DNA of 64,000 nt from Cyanobium sp. Cruz CV13-4-11 (lineage in GTDB: Bacteria > Cyanobacteriota > Cyanobacteriia > PCC-6307 > Cyanobiaceae), in contig NZ_JAGQCH010000002.1 of the NCBI RefSeq assembly GCF_024346055.1, forward strand, positions 149,381-213,380. Reading direction: 5' to 3'. A model generated the notes under the pieces. The model ran no database searches, was not told the origin of the DNA, and worked only from the letters and a program-made list of their open reading frames with translations. The position numbers and the translations under genes were made by a program. Numbering within the stretch: the first letter of the stretch is position 1; every line of letters starts with the position of its first letter. This document shows, piece after piece, positions 26,704 to 35,116 of the stretch.

Positions 26704-27406
26704 CGGGGACGAACACGTAGCCGTAGCCCCAGACCGTCTGCACATAGCGAGGCCGGGCTGGCTCCGGTTCGATCAGCCGCCGCAGCCGCGACACCTGCAC
26801 GTCCATGCTGCGGCTGTCGGTGTCGCTGCCGGGGCCCCGGGCCAGTTCGATCAACCGCTCCCGGGACAGGGGCCGGTGGGGGTGCTGCACGAAAGCCGCC
26901 AGCAGGGCGAACTCACCGCCGGTGATCGTCAGGGCTTCCCCCTGGCGCTCCAGGGTGCGGGCCGCCAGATCCACCTCCAGGTCGCCGAAGCCGATCCGGG
27001 CCCCGTCGGGCTGGGGCAATCCACCGGGGAGGCTGCCGCGACGCCGCAGCACCGCTTCGATCCGGGCGGTCAGCTCCCGGGGCAGGAAGGGTTTGGCCAG
27101 GTAGTCATCGGCCCCCTGCTCCAGGCCGATGATCCGGTCCACCGCATCGGCCCGGGCCGTGAGCATCAGCACCGGCAGGTCGTCGTCCCCGTCCCGCAGA
27201 CGCCGCAGCAGGCTGAGGCCGTCATCGCCGGGCAGCATCAGGTCGAGCACCAGCAGATCAGGGCGCTGGCCCTCGAGCCGGGCCATCAGCTGGGCGCCAT
27301 CGCCCATGCAGCGGACCTCGTAGCCCTGGTCCCCCAAGTAGGTGGACAGGAGATGGCGCAGATCCGGGTCGTCATCCACCACCCAGATCCGATGCGGTCG
27401 GCCCAT
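26681..27406 (-). CDS. OmpR-family response regulator
   Basis: The 241-residue protein has a receiver domain with the acidic pair at D11-D13, phospho-acceptor D55 in LVLDLMLPGDDG, T83 and K105 in YLAKPF. A C-terminal winged-helix domain follows, with MDVQVSRLRRLIEPEP as recognition region and YVQTVWGYGYVF at the end. The EnvZ-like kinase is its likely partner, since the genes overlap. A secreted-protein gene ends up just three bases upstream of its start on the same strand, so all may be one unit. Confidence 0.94.
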   Translation of the reverse strand: MGRPHRIWVVDDDPDLRHLLSTYLGDQGYEVRCMGDGAQLMARLEGQRPDLLVLDLMLPGDDGLSLLRRLRDGDDDLPVLMLTARADAVDRIIGLEQGADDYLAKPFLPRELTARIEAVLRRRGSLPGGLPQPDGARIGFGDLEVDLAARTLERQGEALTITGGEFALLAAFVQHPHRPLSRERLIELARGPGSDTDSRSMDVQVSRLRRLIEPEPARPRYVQTVWGYGYVFVPDGKPRQS

Positions 27407-27409
27407 GGT

Positions 27410-28201
27410 TCAGGGCTCGAGCGATTGGCGATCGGCAACGACGCGCACCCGCTTGGTGGCGCTGACGATGCCGTCGGGGTGCACCAACAGCACCGCCCAG
27501 GTCTGGGAACCGGGGGACAGGGGGGCCTGCACGGTCTTGAACAGTCCGCCGCCGCCGAGGGCACCGAGCTCCATGCTCGGGCTGGTCATCGTGGCCTGCT
27601 GCTGGGGGGTGATCGCCGCAATGCCCCCCGCCGCGAGGGCGCCGTCGAGGGGATCGTCGAAAATCACGTCGACGTCGTAGCGCTGGCCGGTCAGCACGGC
27701 GTCGGGGATCAGCAGGCTCACCGGCAGCGGCTTGTCGCCGCTGCGCAGCAGCGACCGCTCCCGCAGCACCGTCTGGCCATTGATGCGGGTGCCATCGCTC
27801 TGCAGGGACAGCTGTTGCTCCGCCTCCAGCCGGTAGGTGGTGCCGCCCTGGCGCCGGGTGCCGTCCACCCGGAGGGTCACCGTGGGCTGGCCGTTGCGCA
27901 TCTGGGTGCCGCTGCGCAGCTGCCAGCGGGCATCGGGAAACTGCTGGCGCAGCAGACGGCGTCGGGTCTCCAGCTGGGCGGGATCCAGCCCGGGGCCGGC
28001 CTGAAGCAACGCGGCCAGGGCGGTGTCGGAGCTGCTGTTGAGGGCGCTTTCGAGGGCCTGGAGCTGGGCAGGGGAAGGGGGAGCCGCCAGGGCGGGGGCC
28101 ACGCCAACGCCGACCAGCGCCATGGTGGCCAGGAGGGTACCGAGCAGCTGCGGCGACCGAACCGGGGACAGGGGGGCGTTCAGCGGGCGGTACGGGGCCA
28201 T
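27410..28201 (-). CDS. Secreted protein of unknown function
   Basis: The 263-residue protein has a signal peptide (about residues 1-39, ending ALA-APP). A short helical segment leads into a beta-rich region with repeated strand patterns such as TYRLEAEQQLSLQSDGTRINGQTVL. The end of the protein, WAVLLVHPDGIVSATKRVRVVAD, looks like another sandwich strand set. I do not recognise the family. It is first in the unit with the response regulator and kinase, three bases ahead of the regulator, and diverges from murG across 77 bases. Confidence 0.72.
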   Translation of the reverse strand: MAPYRPLNAPLSPVRSPQLLGTLLATMALVGVGVAPALAAPPSPAQLQALESALNSSSDTALAALLQAGPGLDPAQLETRRRLLRQQFPDARWQLRSGTQMRNGQPTVTLRVDGTRRQGGTTYRLEAEQQLSLQSDGTRINGQTVLRERSLLRSGDKPLPVSLLIPDAVLTGQRYDVDVIFDDPLDGALAAGGIAAITPQQQATMTSPSMELGALGGGGLFKTVQAPLSPGSQTWAVLLVHPDGIVSATKRVRVVADRQSLEP

Positions 28202-28278
28202 GGAGAGGGAGGGAACCGGGGCGGCGGTGAGCGGACCGGAATCGGCTTTTAAGTTAGGCGCGCTTGTCCCACCCGCCC

Positions 28279-29361
28279 ATGCCGACCCTGTTGATCGCCG
28301 CCAGCGGCACGGGTGGCCACCTGTTCCCCGCCCTGGCGGTGGCCGAAGCCCTGCCCGCCGACTGGCAGGTGCACTGGGTGGGGGTACCGAATCGGCTCGA
28401 GACCGAGCTGGTCCCCAGCCGTTACCCGCTGCACATGGTGCGGGCCGGCGGCCTGCAGGGCCGGGGGCTGCGCAAGCTCTGGAACCTGCTGCAGCTGCTG
28501 CTGGCCGTGCTGCCGATGCGGCGCCTGATCCGGCGGGAGGGGGTGAGCGTGGTGTTCAGCACCGGGGGGTACATCGCCGCGCCGGCGATCCTGGCCGCCC
28601 GCTGGTGCGGGGTGCCGGTGGTGCTGCATGAGAGCAACGCCATCCCCGGGCGGGTGACCCGGCTGCTGGGCCCCCTGTGCACGCGGGTGGCGGTGGGGCT
28701 TCCCCAGGCGGCCGAGCGGCTGCCCCGCTGCCGGCCCCTGGTCTGCGGCACCCCGGTGCGGCGGGACTTTCTCACCCCCACCCCCCTGCCGGAGTGGGTG
28801 CCCGGAGGCGACGGTCCCCTGCTGCTGGTGATGGGGGGCAGCCAGGGGGCCCTGCGCCTCAACCGCATGGTGCGGCCCCTGCTGCCGCCGCTGGCGGCCA
28901 GCGGCTGCCGCGTCGTGCACCTCACCGGCAGCCAGGATCCCGAGGCCGGAGCGCTGCGCCTCGACGGGGTGGTGGAGCGGGCCTTCAGCGATGAGCTGCC
29001 GGGCCTGCTGCAGCACTGCGATCTGGCCATCAGCCGGGCCGGCGCCGGCAGCCTCAGCGAACTGGCGGTGTGCGGCACTCCGGCGATCCTGGTGCCCTTC
29101 CCGGCGGCCGCCGACCGGCATCAGGACGCCAATGCCGCCGCCGCCGCCAGCCTGGGGGCCGCGGTGATCGTCTGGCAGCACGAGCCCGGCGAGCCCGCCC
29201 TGGAGCGGACCGTGTGGCGGTTGCTGGGGCCGCGCCTGCGGGGCACCGCCGCTGGGGCCGATCCCCTGGAGCCGATGCGGGACGGCATGGCCTCCCTGGC
29301 GGTGCGGGATGCCGACCGGCGGCTGGTGCAGGTGCTGGAGCAGCTCATCAGCCGCGCCTGA
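28279..29361 (+). CDS. murG: UDP-N-acetylglucosamine transferase MurG (lipid II synthesis)
   Basis: This GT28 enzyme transfers GlcNAc from UDP-GlcNAc to lipid I, giving lipid II, at the cytoplasmic face of the membrane. The 360-residue length is normal. The N-terminal loop [16 protein letters not shown], the acceptor-binding HESNAIPGR, and the donor-site [10 protein letters not shown] and [12 protein letters not shown] motifs are present. ATG 28279 is preferred over a TTG five codons upstream because it precedes the first strand directly. Its last 14 bases overlap the 3' end of the convergent cobC gene. Confidence 0.95.
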   Translation: MPTLLIAASGTGGHLFPALAVAEALPADWQVHWVGVPNRLETELVPSRYPLHMVRAGGLQGRGLRKLWNLLQLLLAVLPMRRLIRREGVSVVFSTGGYIAAPAILAARWCGVPVVLHESNAIPGRVTRLLGPLCTRVAVGLPQAAERLPRCRPLVCGTPVRRDFLTPTPLPEWVPGGDGPLLLVMGGSQGALRLNRMVRPLLPPLAASGCRVVHLTGSQDPEAGALRLDGVVERAFSDELPGLLQHCDLAISRAGAGSLSELAVCGTPAILVPFPAAADRHQDANAAAAASLGAAVIVWQHEPGEPALERTVWRLLGPRLRGTAAGADPLEPMRDGMASLAVRDADRRLVQVLEQLISRA

Positions 29362-30475
29362 TCTGCTCCAGGGCGACCAGCAGCCGCCGGTTGCCGGCCC
29401 TGTCCTGCAGGGCGATCCGCAGCCAGTTCTCCCCCAGGCCCTCGAAGGAGCGGCAGTCGCGCACCAGGATCCGGTGCCGGCGTTCCAGCGCCAGCCGCAG
29501 CGACTGGAGCGAGTCGGCCCCAGGGGTGCTCCGCACCAGCAGGTAGTTGGCGGCCGAGGGCAGGGGCTCCAGTCCGGGCACCGCCGCCAGGCGGGCCGTC
29601 AGCCAGGGGCCCTCCCCGGCCACCCAGTGCTGCACCCGCCGCTGCCAGCGCCGCAGGCCGGCCTGGTCGGCCATCAGGCCCTGCCCCACCGCCGCCGCCA
29701 GGCCGTTGACGGGCCAGGGGTCGCGCCAGGCGGCCCAGCGGGCCAGCCGCTCGGCACTGCCCAGGGCGTAACCGAGCCGCAGGCCGGCGATCGAGAACAG
29801 CTTGGTGAGGCTGCGGATCACCACCAGGTTGGGATGGGCCGCCAGCAGCGGCACCAGCGACTGCTCCTCGCCGGCCGGCACCAGCGGCAGGAACGCCTCA
29901 TCCATGATCACCAGGGCGAACCGCTCCAGCAGGGGCTCCAGCGAGGCCCGGCTCCAGAGCTGGCCGGTGGGGTTGTGGGGATTGGTGAGCCAGAGCACGG
30001 CGGCGCCGGACCCGGCGGCGGCGACGGCGGCGACGGCCAGGGGCCAGGGGCCCGGTCCGGCCCCCGACCAGTCGAGCGGCAGCGGCAGGAGGCGCCAGGC
30101 GCCGCCCCAGCAGTCCAGGGCCCGGCGGTAGTCGGCGAAGCCCGGCGCCGGCAGCAAGCTCAGGCCAGCGGCAGCGGCGTCCCGGGCCGCCCAGGTGAAC
30201 AGCTCGGCGGCCCCGTTGCCGGGCAGGACCCGGGCCGGATCCAGCCCGTGCCAGGCGGCGATGGAGTCGCACAGCGCGGTGTAGTCCCGGTCGGGATAGT
30301 CGCGCAGATCGCTGCCGAGCGCCCGCCGCAGCAGCTGCCGCAGCCGCGGTGGCGGGCCGAAGGGCACCAGGGAGGCGCTGGCATCCAGCAGCTGGTCCGG
30401 ACGGCAGCCGAGGCGTCGGGCGGCCGCCTGGAGGTTGCCCCCATGGAGATCCGGCGGTTCAGGAGGCCCCGTCAC
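29348..30475 (-). CDS. cobC: Threonine-phosphate decarboxylase-like aminotransferase (cobalamin)
   Basis: This PLP-dependent class I/II fold protein has 375 residues from GTG 30475. It probably makes the aminopropanol linker of cobalamin by decarboxylating threonine phosphate, although histidinol-phosphate aminotransferases are close relatives. Visible motifs are [37 protein letters not shown], and the PLP-lysine segment [19 protein letters not shown]. Longer in-frame starts (GTG 30493 or ATG 30562) would run into the divergent moxR gene, so 30475 is preferred; the true start is uncertain. The murG neighbour converges on it. Confidence 0.85.
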   Translation of the reverse strand: MTGPPEPPDLHGGNLQAAARRLGCRPDQLLDASASLVPFGPPPRLRQLLRRALGSDLRDYPDRDYTALCDSIAAWHGLDPARVLPGNGAAELFTWAARDAAAAGLSLLPAPGFADYRRALDCWGGAWRLLPLPLDWSGAGPGPWPLAVAAVAAAGSGAAVLWLTNPHNPTGQLWSRASLEPLLERFALVIMDEAFLPLVPAGEEQSLVPLLAAHPNLVVIRSLTKLFSIAGLRLGYALGSAERLARWAAWRDPWPVNGLAAAVGQGLMADQAGLRRWQRRVQHWVAGEGPWLTARLAAVPGLEPLPSAANYLLVRSTPGADSLQSLRLALERRHRILVRDCRSFEGLGENWLRIALQDRAGNRRLLVALEQIRRG

Positions 30476-30549
30476 CGGGTGGGGAGCTGGCACCGGCTCC
30501 TGGGAACATTCAGGCGGTTGTAACACGGATGGGCGGCGGGGCTGCTGCA

Positions 30550-31493
30550 ATGGGGGGACCATTCGGTGCGCCGCACTCCCCCGTGCCCCCTTCCCCCCTC
30601 CAGCCGGTGATCGGCGCGATCGGTGCGGTGCTGCTGGGCAAGGAGCACGAGGTGCGGCTGGCCCTGGCCTGCCTGCTGGCCCGCGGCCACCTGCTGATCG
30701 AGGATCTGCCCGGCATGGGCAAGACCACCCTGGCGGAGGCCCTGGCCCGCAGCTTCGGGCTCGGCTTCAAGCGGGTGAGCTTCACCAGCGACCTGCTGCC
30801 GGCGGATCTCACGGGTCTGAACGTGTTCGACCCCGCCGCCGCCAGCTTCCGCTTCCAGCCCGGCCCCCTGTTCAGCCAGGTGCTGCTGGCCGATGAGATC
30901 AACCGGGCCAGCCCCCGCACCCAGAGCGCCCTGCTGGAGGCGATGGCCGCCGGCAGGGTGAGCGTGGACGGCACCAGCCATCCCCTGCCCCGGCCCTTTC
31001 TGGTGATCGCCACGCAGAACGGCCTCGACCAGGGGGGCACCTCGGCCCTGCCCGAATCCCAGCTCGACCGGTTCCTGATGCGCCTCAGCCTGGGCTACCC
31101 CCCCGCCAGGCGGAGCGGGCCCTGCTGCAGGGCGAGGGCCTGCGGCCCGACGGCCTCAGCGGCGCCTTCGGCCCCGAGGACCTGCTGGCGCTGCAGGAGC
31201 GCTGCGACCGGCAGCACTGCAGCCCCGCCCTGCTCGACTACGTGCTCGACCTGCTGGAGCGCAGCCGCCGCCAGCCGGCCCAGGGCCATCCCCTCTCCCC
31301 CCGTGCCGGTCTGGCCCTGGTGGCCGCCGCCCGCGCCTGGTCGCTGCTGGAGGGTCGCGACCATGTGATTCCGGACGACGTCCAGGCGGTGCTGGCCCCC
31401 GTCTGCGAACACCGCATGGACGGCGGCCAGCGCGGCGGCGGCGAGGGGGAGCTGAGCCAGCGGCTTCAGGCGGGTGTCGATGGACTTCGGTAG
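30550..31493 (+). pseudogene. moxR: MoxR-family AAA+ ATPase, frameshifted
   Basis: MoxR ATPases act as chaperones with the DUF58 and transglutaminase proteins found downstream. The N-terminal half has Walker [11 protein letters not shown], a conserved [11 protein letters not shown], Walker [11 protein letters not shown] and the [11 protein letters not shown] sensor region. At 31097-31103 the frame is lost in a run of seven C residues. The rest of the gene, with [16 protein letters not shown] and [18 protein letters not shown], continues in the -1 frame up to 31493. A run of eight C would restore one intact protein. It is therefore either a genuine frameshift or a homopolymer sequencing error. 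ATG 30529 is an alternative start. Confidence 0.85.
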
Positions 31494-32391
31494 GCCCCAG
31501 CAGGGGGAGCAGGTGCGCCTGCGGATGCGCAACCTGTACATCCTGCCGACGCGCTTCGGCTGGCTCTGGCTGGCGGGCACCGTGCTGCTGCAGGTGATCG
31601 GCGTCCAGATGCAAAGCAACGGCACGTTGTTGCTGAGTTTCCTGATGCTCAGCCTGTTCCTGCTCACCCTGCACCTCACCCACTTCAACCTGCAGGGCGT
31701 GGAACTGGGCTGCGGCACGCCGGCAGCGGGTTTCGCCGGGGCCCCGGTCCCCTATCCGATCCGACTCCGCTGCCCGGGCCGCAGCGAGGGGGTGCGCCTG
31801 CGGCTGGGGGGGGAGGCCTCGGGTCCGCCGCTGTCGCTGGCGGCGGGGGAGCATGAGCTGGCCGTGGCCTGGACGCCGCCGGGCCGGGGCTGGCACAAAC
31901 CCGGCCTGCTGCGGATCCAGACCACGGCACCCCTGGGGCTGTTCTGCTGCTGGTCGCGCTGGTCCCCGGCAACGGCCCAGTTGATCTACCCGGCCCGGCG
32001 GGCCGGACCGGTGCGGCTGCTGGCCGCCGGGTCGGCACCGCTGGTCGGCGAGCCGGCCCTGGCCAGCCGCCAGGACGGCAGCGACGACTGGCGCGACCTG
32101 GCCCCCCATCGCCCCCAGGACAGCCCCAGCCGACTGGCCTGGAAGCTGCTGGCCCAGGGGCGGGGCGAGTACGCCAAGCGCTTCCTGGATCGCCCGGAAG
32201 CGGCCCCCCTGCTGGCCCCGGAACCTGGGGTGCCCCTGGAGGCGGCGCTCGAACACCTCAGTGAGCGCATCTGGAGCTGGCACGGCCGGGGCCTCAGCTA
32301 TGGCCTGGAGCTGAACGGCCAGTCCATCGCGCCCGGCCGGGGGGTGCTCCACCGGGACCGGTGCCTGGCGGCCCTGGCCTGCTGCCGATGA
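31480..32391 (+). CDS. DUF58 membrane-associated protein
   Basis: The 303-residue protein has two N-terminal membrane helices (about residues 21-60) and a C-terminal DUF58 region with the conserved SDDWRDLAPHRPQDSPSRLAWKLLAQGRGEYAKRF block. DUF58 proteins occur in MoxR-DUF58-transglutaminase operons and often have a degenerate von Willebrand-like metal site. Its start overlaps the moxR end, and its stop overlaps the start of the transglutaminase (ATGA). GTG 31474 is an alternative start. Its role is probably in envelope protein maturation, inferred from its operon. Confidence 0.88.
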   Translation: MDFGRPQQGEQVRLRMRNLYILPTRFGWLWLAGTVLLQVIGVQMQSNGTLLLSFLMLSLFLLTLHLTHFNLQGVELGCGTPAAGFAGAPVPYPIRLRCPGRSEGVRLRLGGEASGPPLSLAAGEHELAVAWTPPGRGWHKPGLLRIQTTAPLGLFCCWSRWSPATAQLIYPARRAGPVRLLAAGSAPLVGEPALASRQDGSDDWRDLAPHRPQDSPSRLAWKLLAQGRGEYAKRFLDRPEAAPLLAPEPGVPLEAALEHLSERIWSWHGRGLSYGLELNGQSIAPGRGVLHRDRCLAALACCR

Positions 32392-34235
32392 GCCGCGCCG
32401 CCGCCCCCCTGCAGTGGCTCACCATGGGGTTGCTGGCGCTGGGGCTGCTGGGCCTGTCGCCGGCCCTGTCCCTGAGCCTGCTGGCCTTCGGCCTGGCGGT
32501 GCTGACGGCCCTGAAGCTGCGCGAGGCCCGCACCCTGGAGGAACGGCGGATGGTGGCCCTGCTGCAGCTGGTCTGCGCCGGTCTGCTGGCGGCCCTGCGC
32601 CCCGAACTGGCCCCGAGCCTGCTGCAGGGCCTGGCCATCCTGATGGCCCTGGCCGGGCTGCTGGCCCTGGAACTGGGGGCGGGGCCCGACTGGCAAGCCC
32701 TGATGCGCCGCAGCCTGCAGGTGCTGCTGGCGGCGCTGCCGATCGCCCTGGTGCTGTTCCTGCTGCTGCCCCGGCTGATGCCGTTCAGCAACTTCGGTGC
32801 GGGCCAGGGCATGGGGGCGATGACCGGCCTCAGCGACAGCATGGAGCCGGGCTCCATCGCCAGGCTCGCCGTCAGCCGCCAGGCTGCGGCCCGCGTCGCC
32901 TTCCCCCTCGGCGGCGAGCCCCCGCCCCTGGAGCAGCGCTACTGGCGGGTGCTGGTGCATGAACGCTTCGATGGCCGCCGCTGGCGCAGCACGGCCCCCC
33001 AGTTCGCCAGGCCTCCCGCCGGCCAGCCCGCCCCGCCGGCGCCGCCGCCCGCCGCCCCGGGGGAAGGGATTCAGCTCTGGCTGATTGAGCCCAGCGGCCT
33101 GGCGGCGGTGCCCTGGAGCGGAGCCGGCCGGCCCCTGTCCGCCGACCTGACCCTGCAGCGCAGCGGCGAACTGCTGAACCGGGCCCCGGGCAGCCAGCGG
33201 CGGGTCTACGCCCTCACCCTGACGGGGGATCCGGGTGACTGGCGCACCCAATCGCCCGGCCCCCTCGATCTGGTGCTGCCCCGGGGCGAGAACCCACGGC
33301 TGGAAGCCCTGGCCGCCCCATGGGGGCGCCTCAGCAGCGACCGGGAGCGACTGAACGCCGCCGCCGGCTGGTTCCGCGCCCAGCCCTTCCGCTACACGCT
33401 CGAGCCCGGGGCCCTGCCCCGCCAGGCCCCCCTCGACCACTTCCTGTTCGAGAGCCGGCTGGGCTTCTGCGGCCACTACGCCAGCGCCTTCACCACCCTG
33501 ATGCGGGCGGCGGGGGTGCCGGCGCGGGTGGTGAGCGGCTACCGCGGCGGCCAGTGGGTGCAGCCGGTGGGCGGCACCGGCTACGTGGACCTGCGCCAGG
33601 CCGACGCCCACGCCTGGAGCGAGGTGTGGCTGGACGGGGAGGGCTGGCGGCGCGTCGATCCCACCGCCTGGGCGCAGGGGGACCCCCTGGCGCGCTCAGG
33701 GGCAACGGGCGCCGGCAGCCGTGCCGGCGGCGGCCCGCTGGACTGGATCCAGCAACAGTGGTGGGGCCTCGACATCGCCTGGGCCCGCTGGTGGCTCGGC
33801 TACGACAGCGAGCAGCAGCAGGCCCTGGTGGCCCGGCTGCTGGGCGAGCAGCGCCACCTGCTGGGGGTGGTGGTGCTGCTGGCGGTGGCCGTCAGCCTGG
33901 CCGCCAGCCTGGGGGGCCTGGGCTGGCTGGGCCGGCGCCGCGGGGGGGATCCCCTGCGACTGGAGCTGGAGCGCACCCTGCGGGCCATCGCCCGGCAGGG
34001 CATGGTGCCCGCGGCGGGGGAAACCCTGGGCGGCTTCGCCCGGCGGCTGGGCCAGCGCTGGCCGGCCCTGAGCGCTCCCCTGGAGGCGTTCGTGGCGGCT
34101 TACCAGCAGCAACGCTTCGCCGGCGCCCCCAGCCGGACGGGACGCCGAGCGGCCCACCGGCTGGGACGGGTGCTGCGCCGTTCCCTCCGAACCGGCATCC
34201 CGTCGCAGGAAGCGGTACAACGGGAGCACCCCTGA
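32388..34235 (+). CDS. Transglutaminase-domain membrane protein (TgpA type)
   Basis: The 615-residue protein has five or six N-terminal membrane helices (about residues 1-135), an extracytoplasmic transglutaminase-like domain, a further membrane helix near 490-510 and a cytoplasmic tail. The catalytic triad is visible: C361 in GFCGHYASAF, H408 in DAHAWSEVW and D424 in RRVDPTAW. The fold usually acts as a cysteine protease, transglutaminase or peptide-processing enzyme; the substrate is unknown. It is the last gene of the MoxR-DUF58-TgpA set, whose ATPase is frameshifted here. Confidence 0.9.
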   Translation: MSRAAAPLQWLTMGLLALGLLGLSPALSLSLLAFGLAVLTALKLREARTLEERRMVALLQLVCAGLLAALRPELAPSLLQGLAILMALAGLLALELGAGPDWQALMRRSLQVLLAALPIALVLFLLLPRLMPFSNFGAGQGMGAMTGLSDSMEPGSIARLAVSRQAAARVAFPLGGEPPPLEQRYWRVLVHERFDGRRWRSTAPQFARPPAGQPAPPAPPPAAPGEGIQLWLIEPSGLAAVPWSGAGRPLSADLTLQRSGELLNRAPGSQRRVYALTLTGDPGDWRTQSPGPLDLVLPRGENPRLEALAAPWGRLSSDRERLNAAAGWFRAQPFRYTLEPGALPRQAPLDHFLFESRLGFCGHYASAFTTLMRAAGVPARVVSGYRGGQWVQPVGGTGYVDLRQADAHAWSEVWLDGEGWRRVDPTAWAQGDPLARSGATGAGSRAGGGPLDWIQQQWWGLDIAWARWWLGYDSEQQQALVARLLGEQRHLLGVVVLLAVAVSLAASLGGLGWLGRRRGGDPLRLELERTLRAIARQGMVPAAGETLGGFARRLGQRWPALSAPLEAFVAAYQQQRFAGAPSRTGRRAAHRLGRVLRRSLRTGIPSQEAVQREHP

Positions 34236-34245
34236 ACAGGCCACC

Positions 34246-35097
34246 ATGACCAGCGTGCATGGGTCTGCCCAAAGCCTTTCCTGGGCCGGCCTGGGCCACC
34301 TCAGGGGTCTGCTGGTCACCGGATCGGCGCTGATGACCCTGCTGCTGGCTCAGGCTCCTGCTCAGGCCAGCAGCGACGGCGACCTGATCCGGCTGCTGAA
34401 TCAGCGCAACTGCCCCCGCTGCAAACTCCAGGACGCCGACCTGGTCCATGCCGACCTGCGGGATGCGGATCTGCGCGGTGCCAAGCTCCAGCGCGCCAAC
34501 CTGGGCCAGGCCCGACTGGATGGGGCGAGCCTCCAAGGGGCTGACCTGCGCTTCACCAGCCTCCAGGGCGCCTCCCTGCGGGGCGCCGATCTGCGCGGGG
34601 CCAACCTAGAGGGCACCGACCTGCGCCAGAGCGATCTCAGCGGCGCCCAGCTCGATCCCGGTGGGCTGGCCCGCAGCCACTGGCAGGACGCCCGGGGCGT
34701 GGCACCCACGGTGCTGAGCTATCCCGAACTGCACAACGCCGGGGTCACCGCCGCCCTGGAGGGCCGCCATCCCCAGGCGGAACAGCTGTTTTCCGAGGCG
34801 ATCCGCCTGCAGCCGGAGGCGGCGATCAGCTGGGTGGCCCGGGGCCTCAGCCGCACCGAACAGGGCAAGACCGAACTGGCCGCCGCCGACCTGAACTACG
34901 CCGCCGTCCTCTATGGCCAGGCCGGCGAGGAGGCCCAGGCGAAGCAACTCACCGAGGTGGCCACCGCCCTGCTGAAACCCGGCAAGAAAACCAACCAGGG
35001 CAGCGGCATGGGCGGCCAGATGCTCTCCGGAGCCGCCTCGTTCGCCTCGGCCGTGGCCCCTCTGGCCATGAAGTTCCTGCTGCCGCTGGCCTTCTGA
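34246..35097 (+). CDS. Secreted pentapeptide-repeat and TPR-like protein
   Basis: The 283-residue protein has a signal peptide (cleavage near AQAS, residue about 43). A CPRC motif is followed by about 16 pentapeptide repeats of the A(D/N)LxG type (about residues 60-135), forming a right-handed beta helix. A helical TPR-like region then includes AAISWVARGLSRTEQGK. A hydrophobic C-terminal stretch ends the protein. Similar CPxC-ADL proteins are common in cyanobacteria and of unknown function. It begins 10 bases after the transglutaminase gene, so it may share its transcript. Confidence 0.85.
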   Translation: MTSVHGSAQSLSWAGLGHLRGLLVTGSALMTLLLAQAPAQASSDGDLIRLLNQRNCPRCKLQDADLVHADLRDADLRGAKLQRANLGQARLDGASLQGADLRFTSLQGASLRGADLRGANLEGTDLRQSDLSGAQLDPGGLARSHWQDARGVAPTVLSYPELHNAGVTAALEGRHPQAEQLFSEAIRLQPEAAISWVARGLSRTEQGKTELAAADLNYAAVLYGQAGEEAQAKQLTEVATALLKPGKKTNQGSGMGGQMLSGAASFASAVAPLAMKFLLPLAF

Positions 35098-35116
35098 ACC
35101 GGAGCGTGGCCCTGGG

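Noticed and set aside
30475..30562. Longer N-terminus of cobC from ATG 30562
   Set aside because: It would run across the divergent moxR start, and the added residues are Pro-rich without family similarity.
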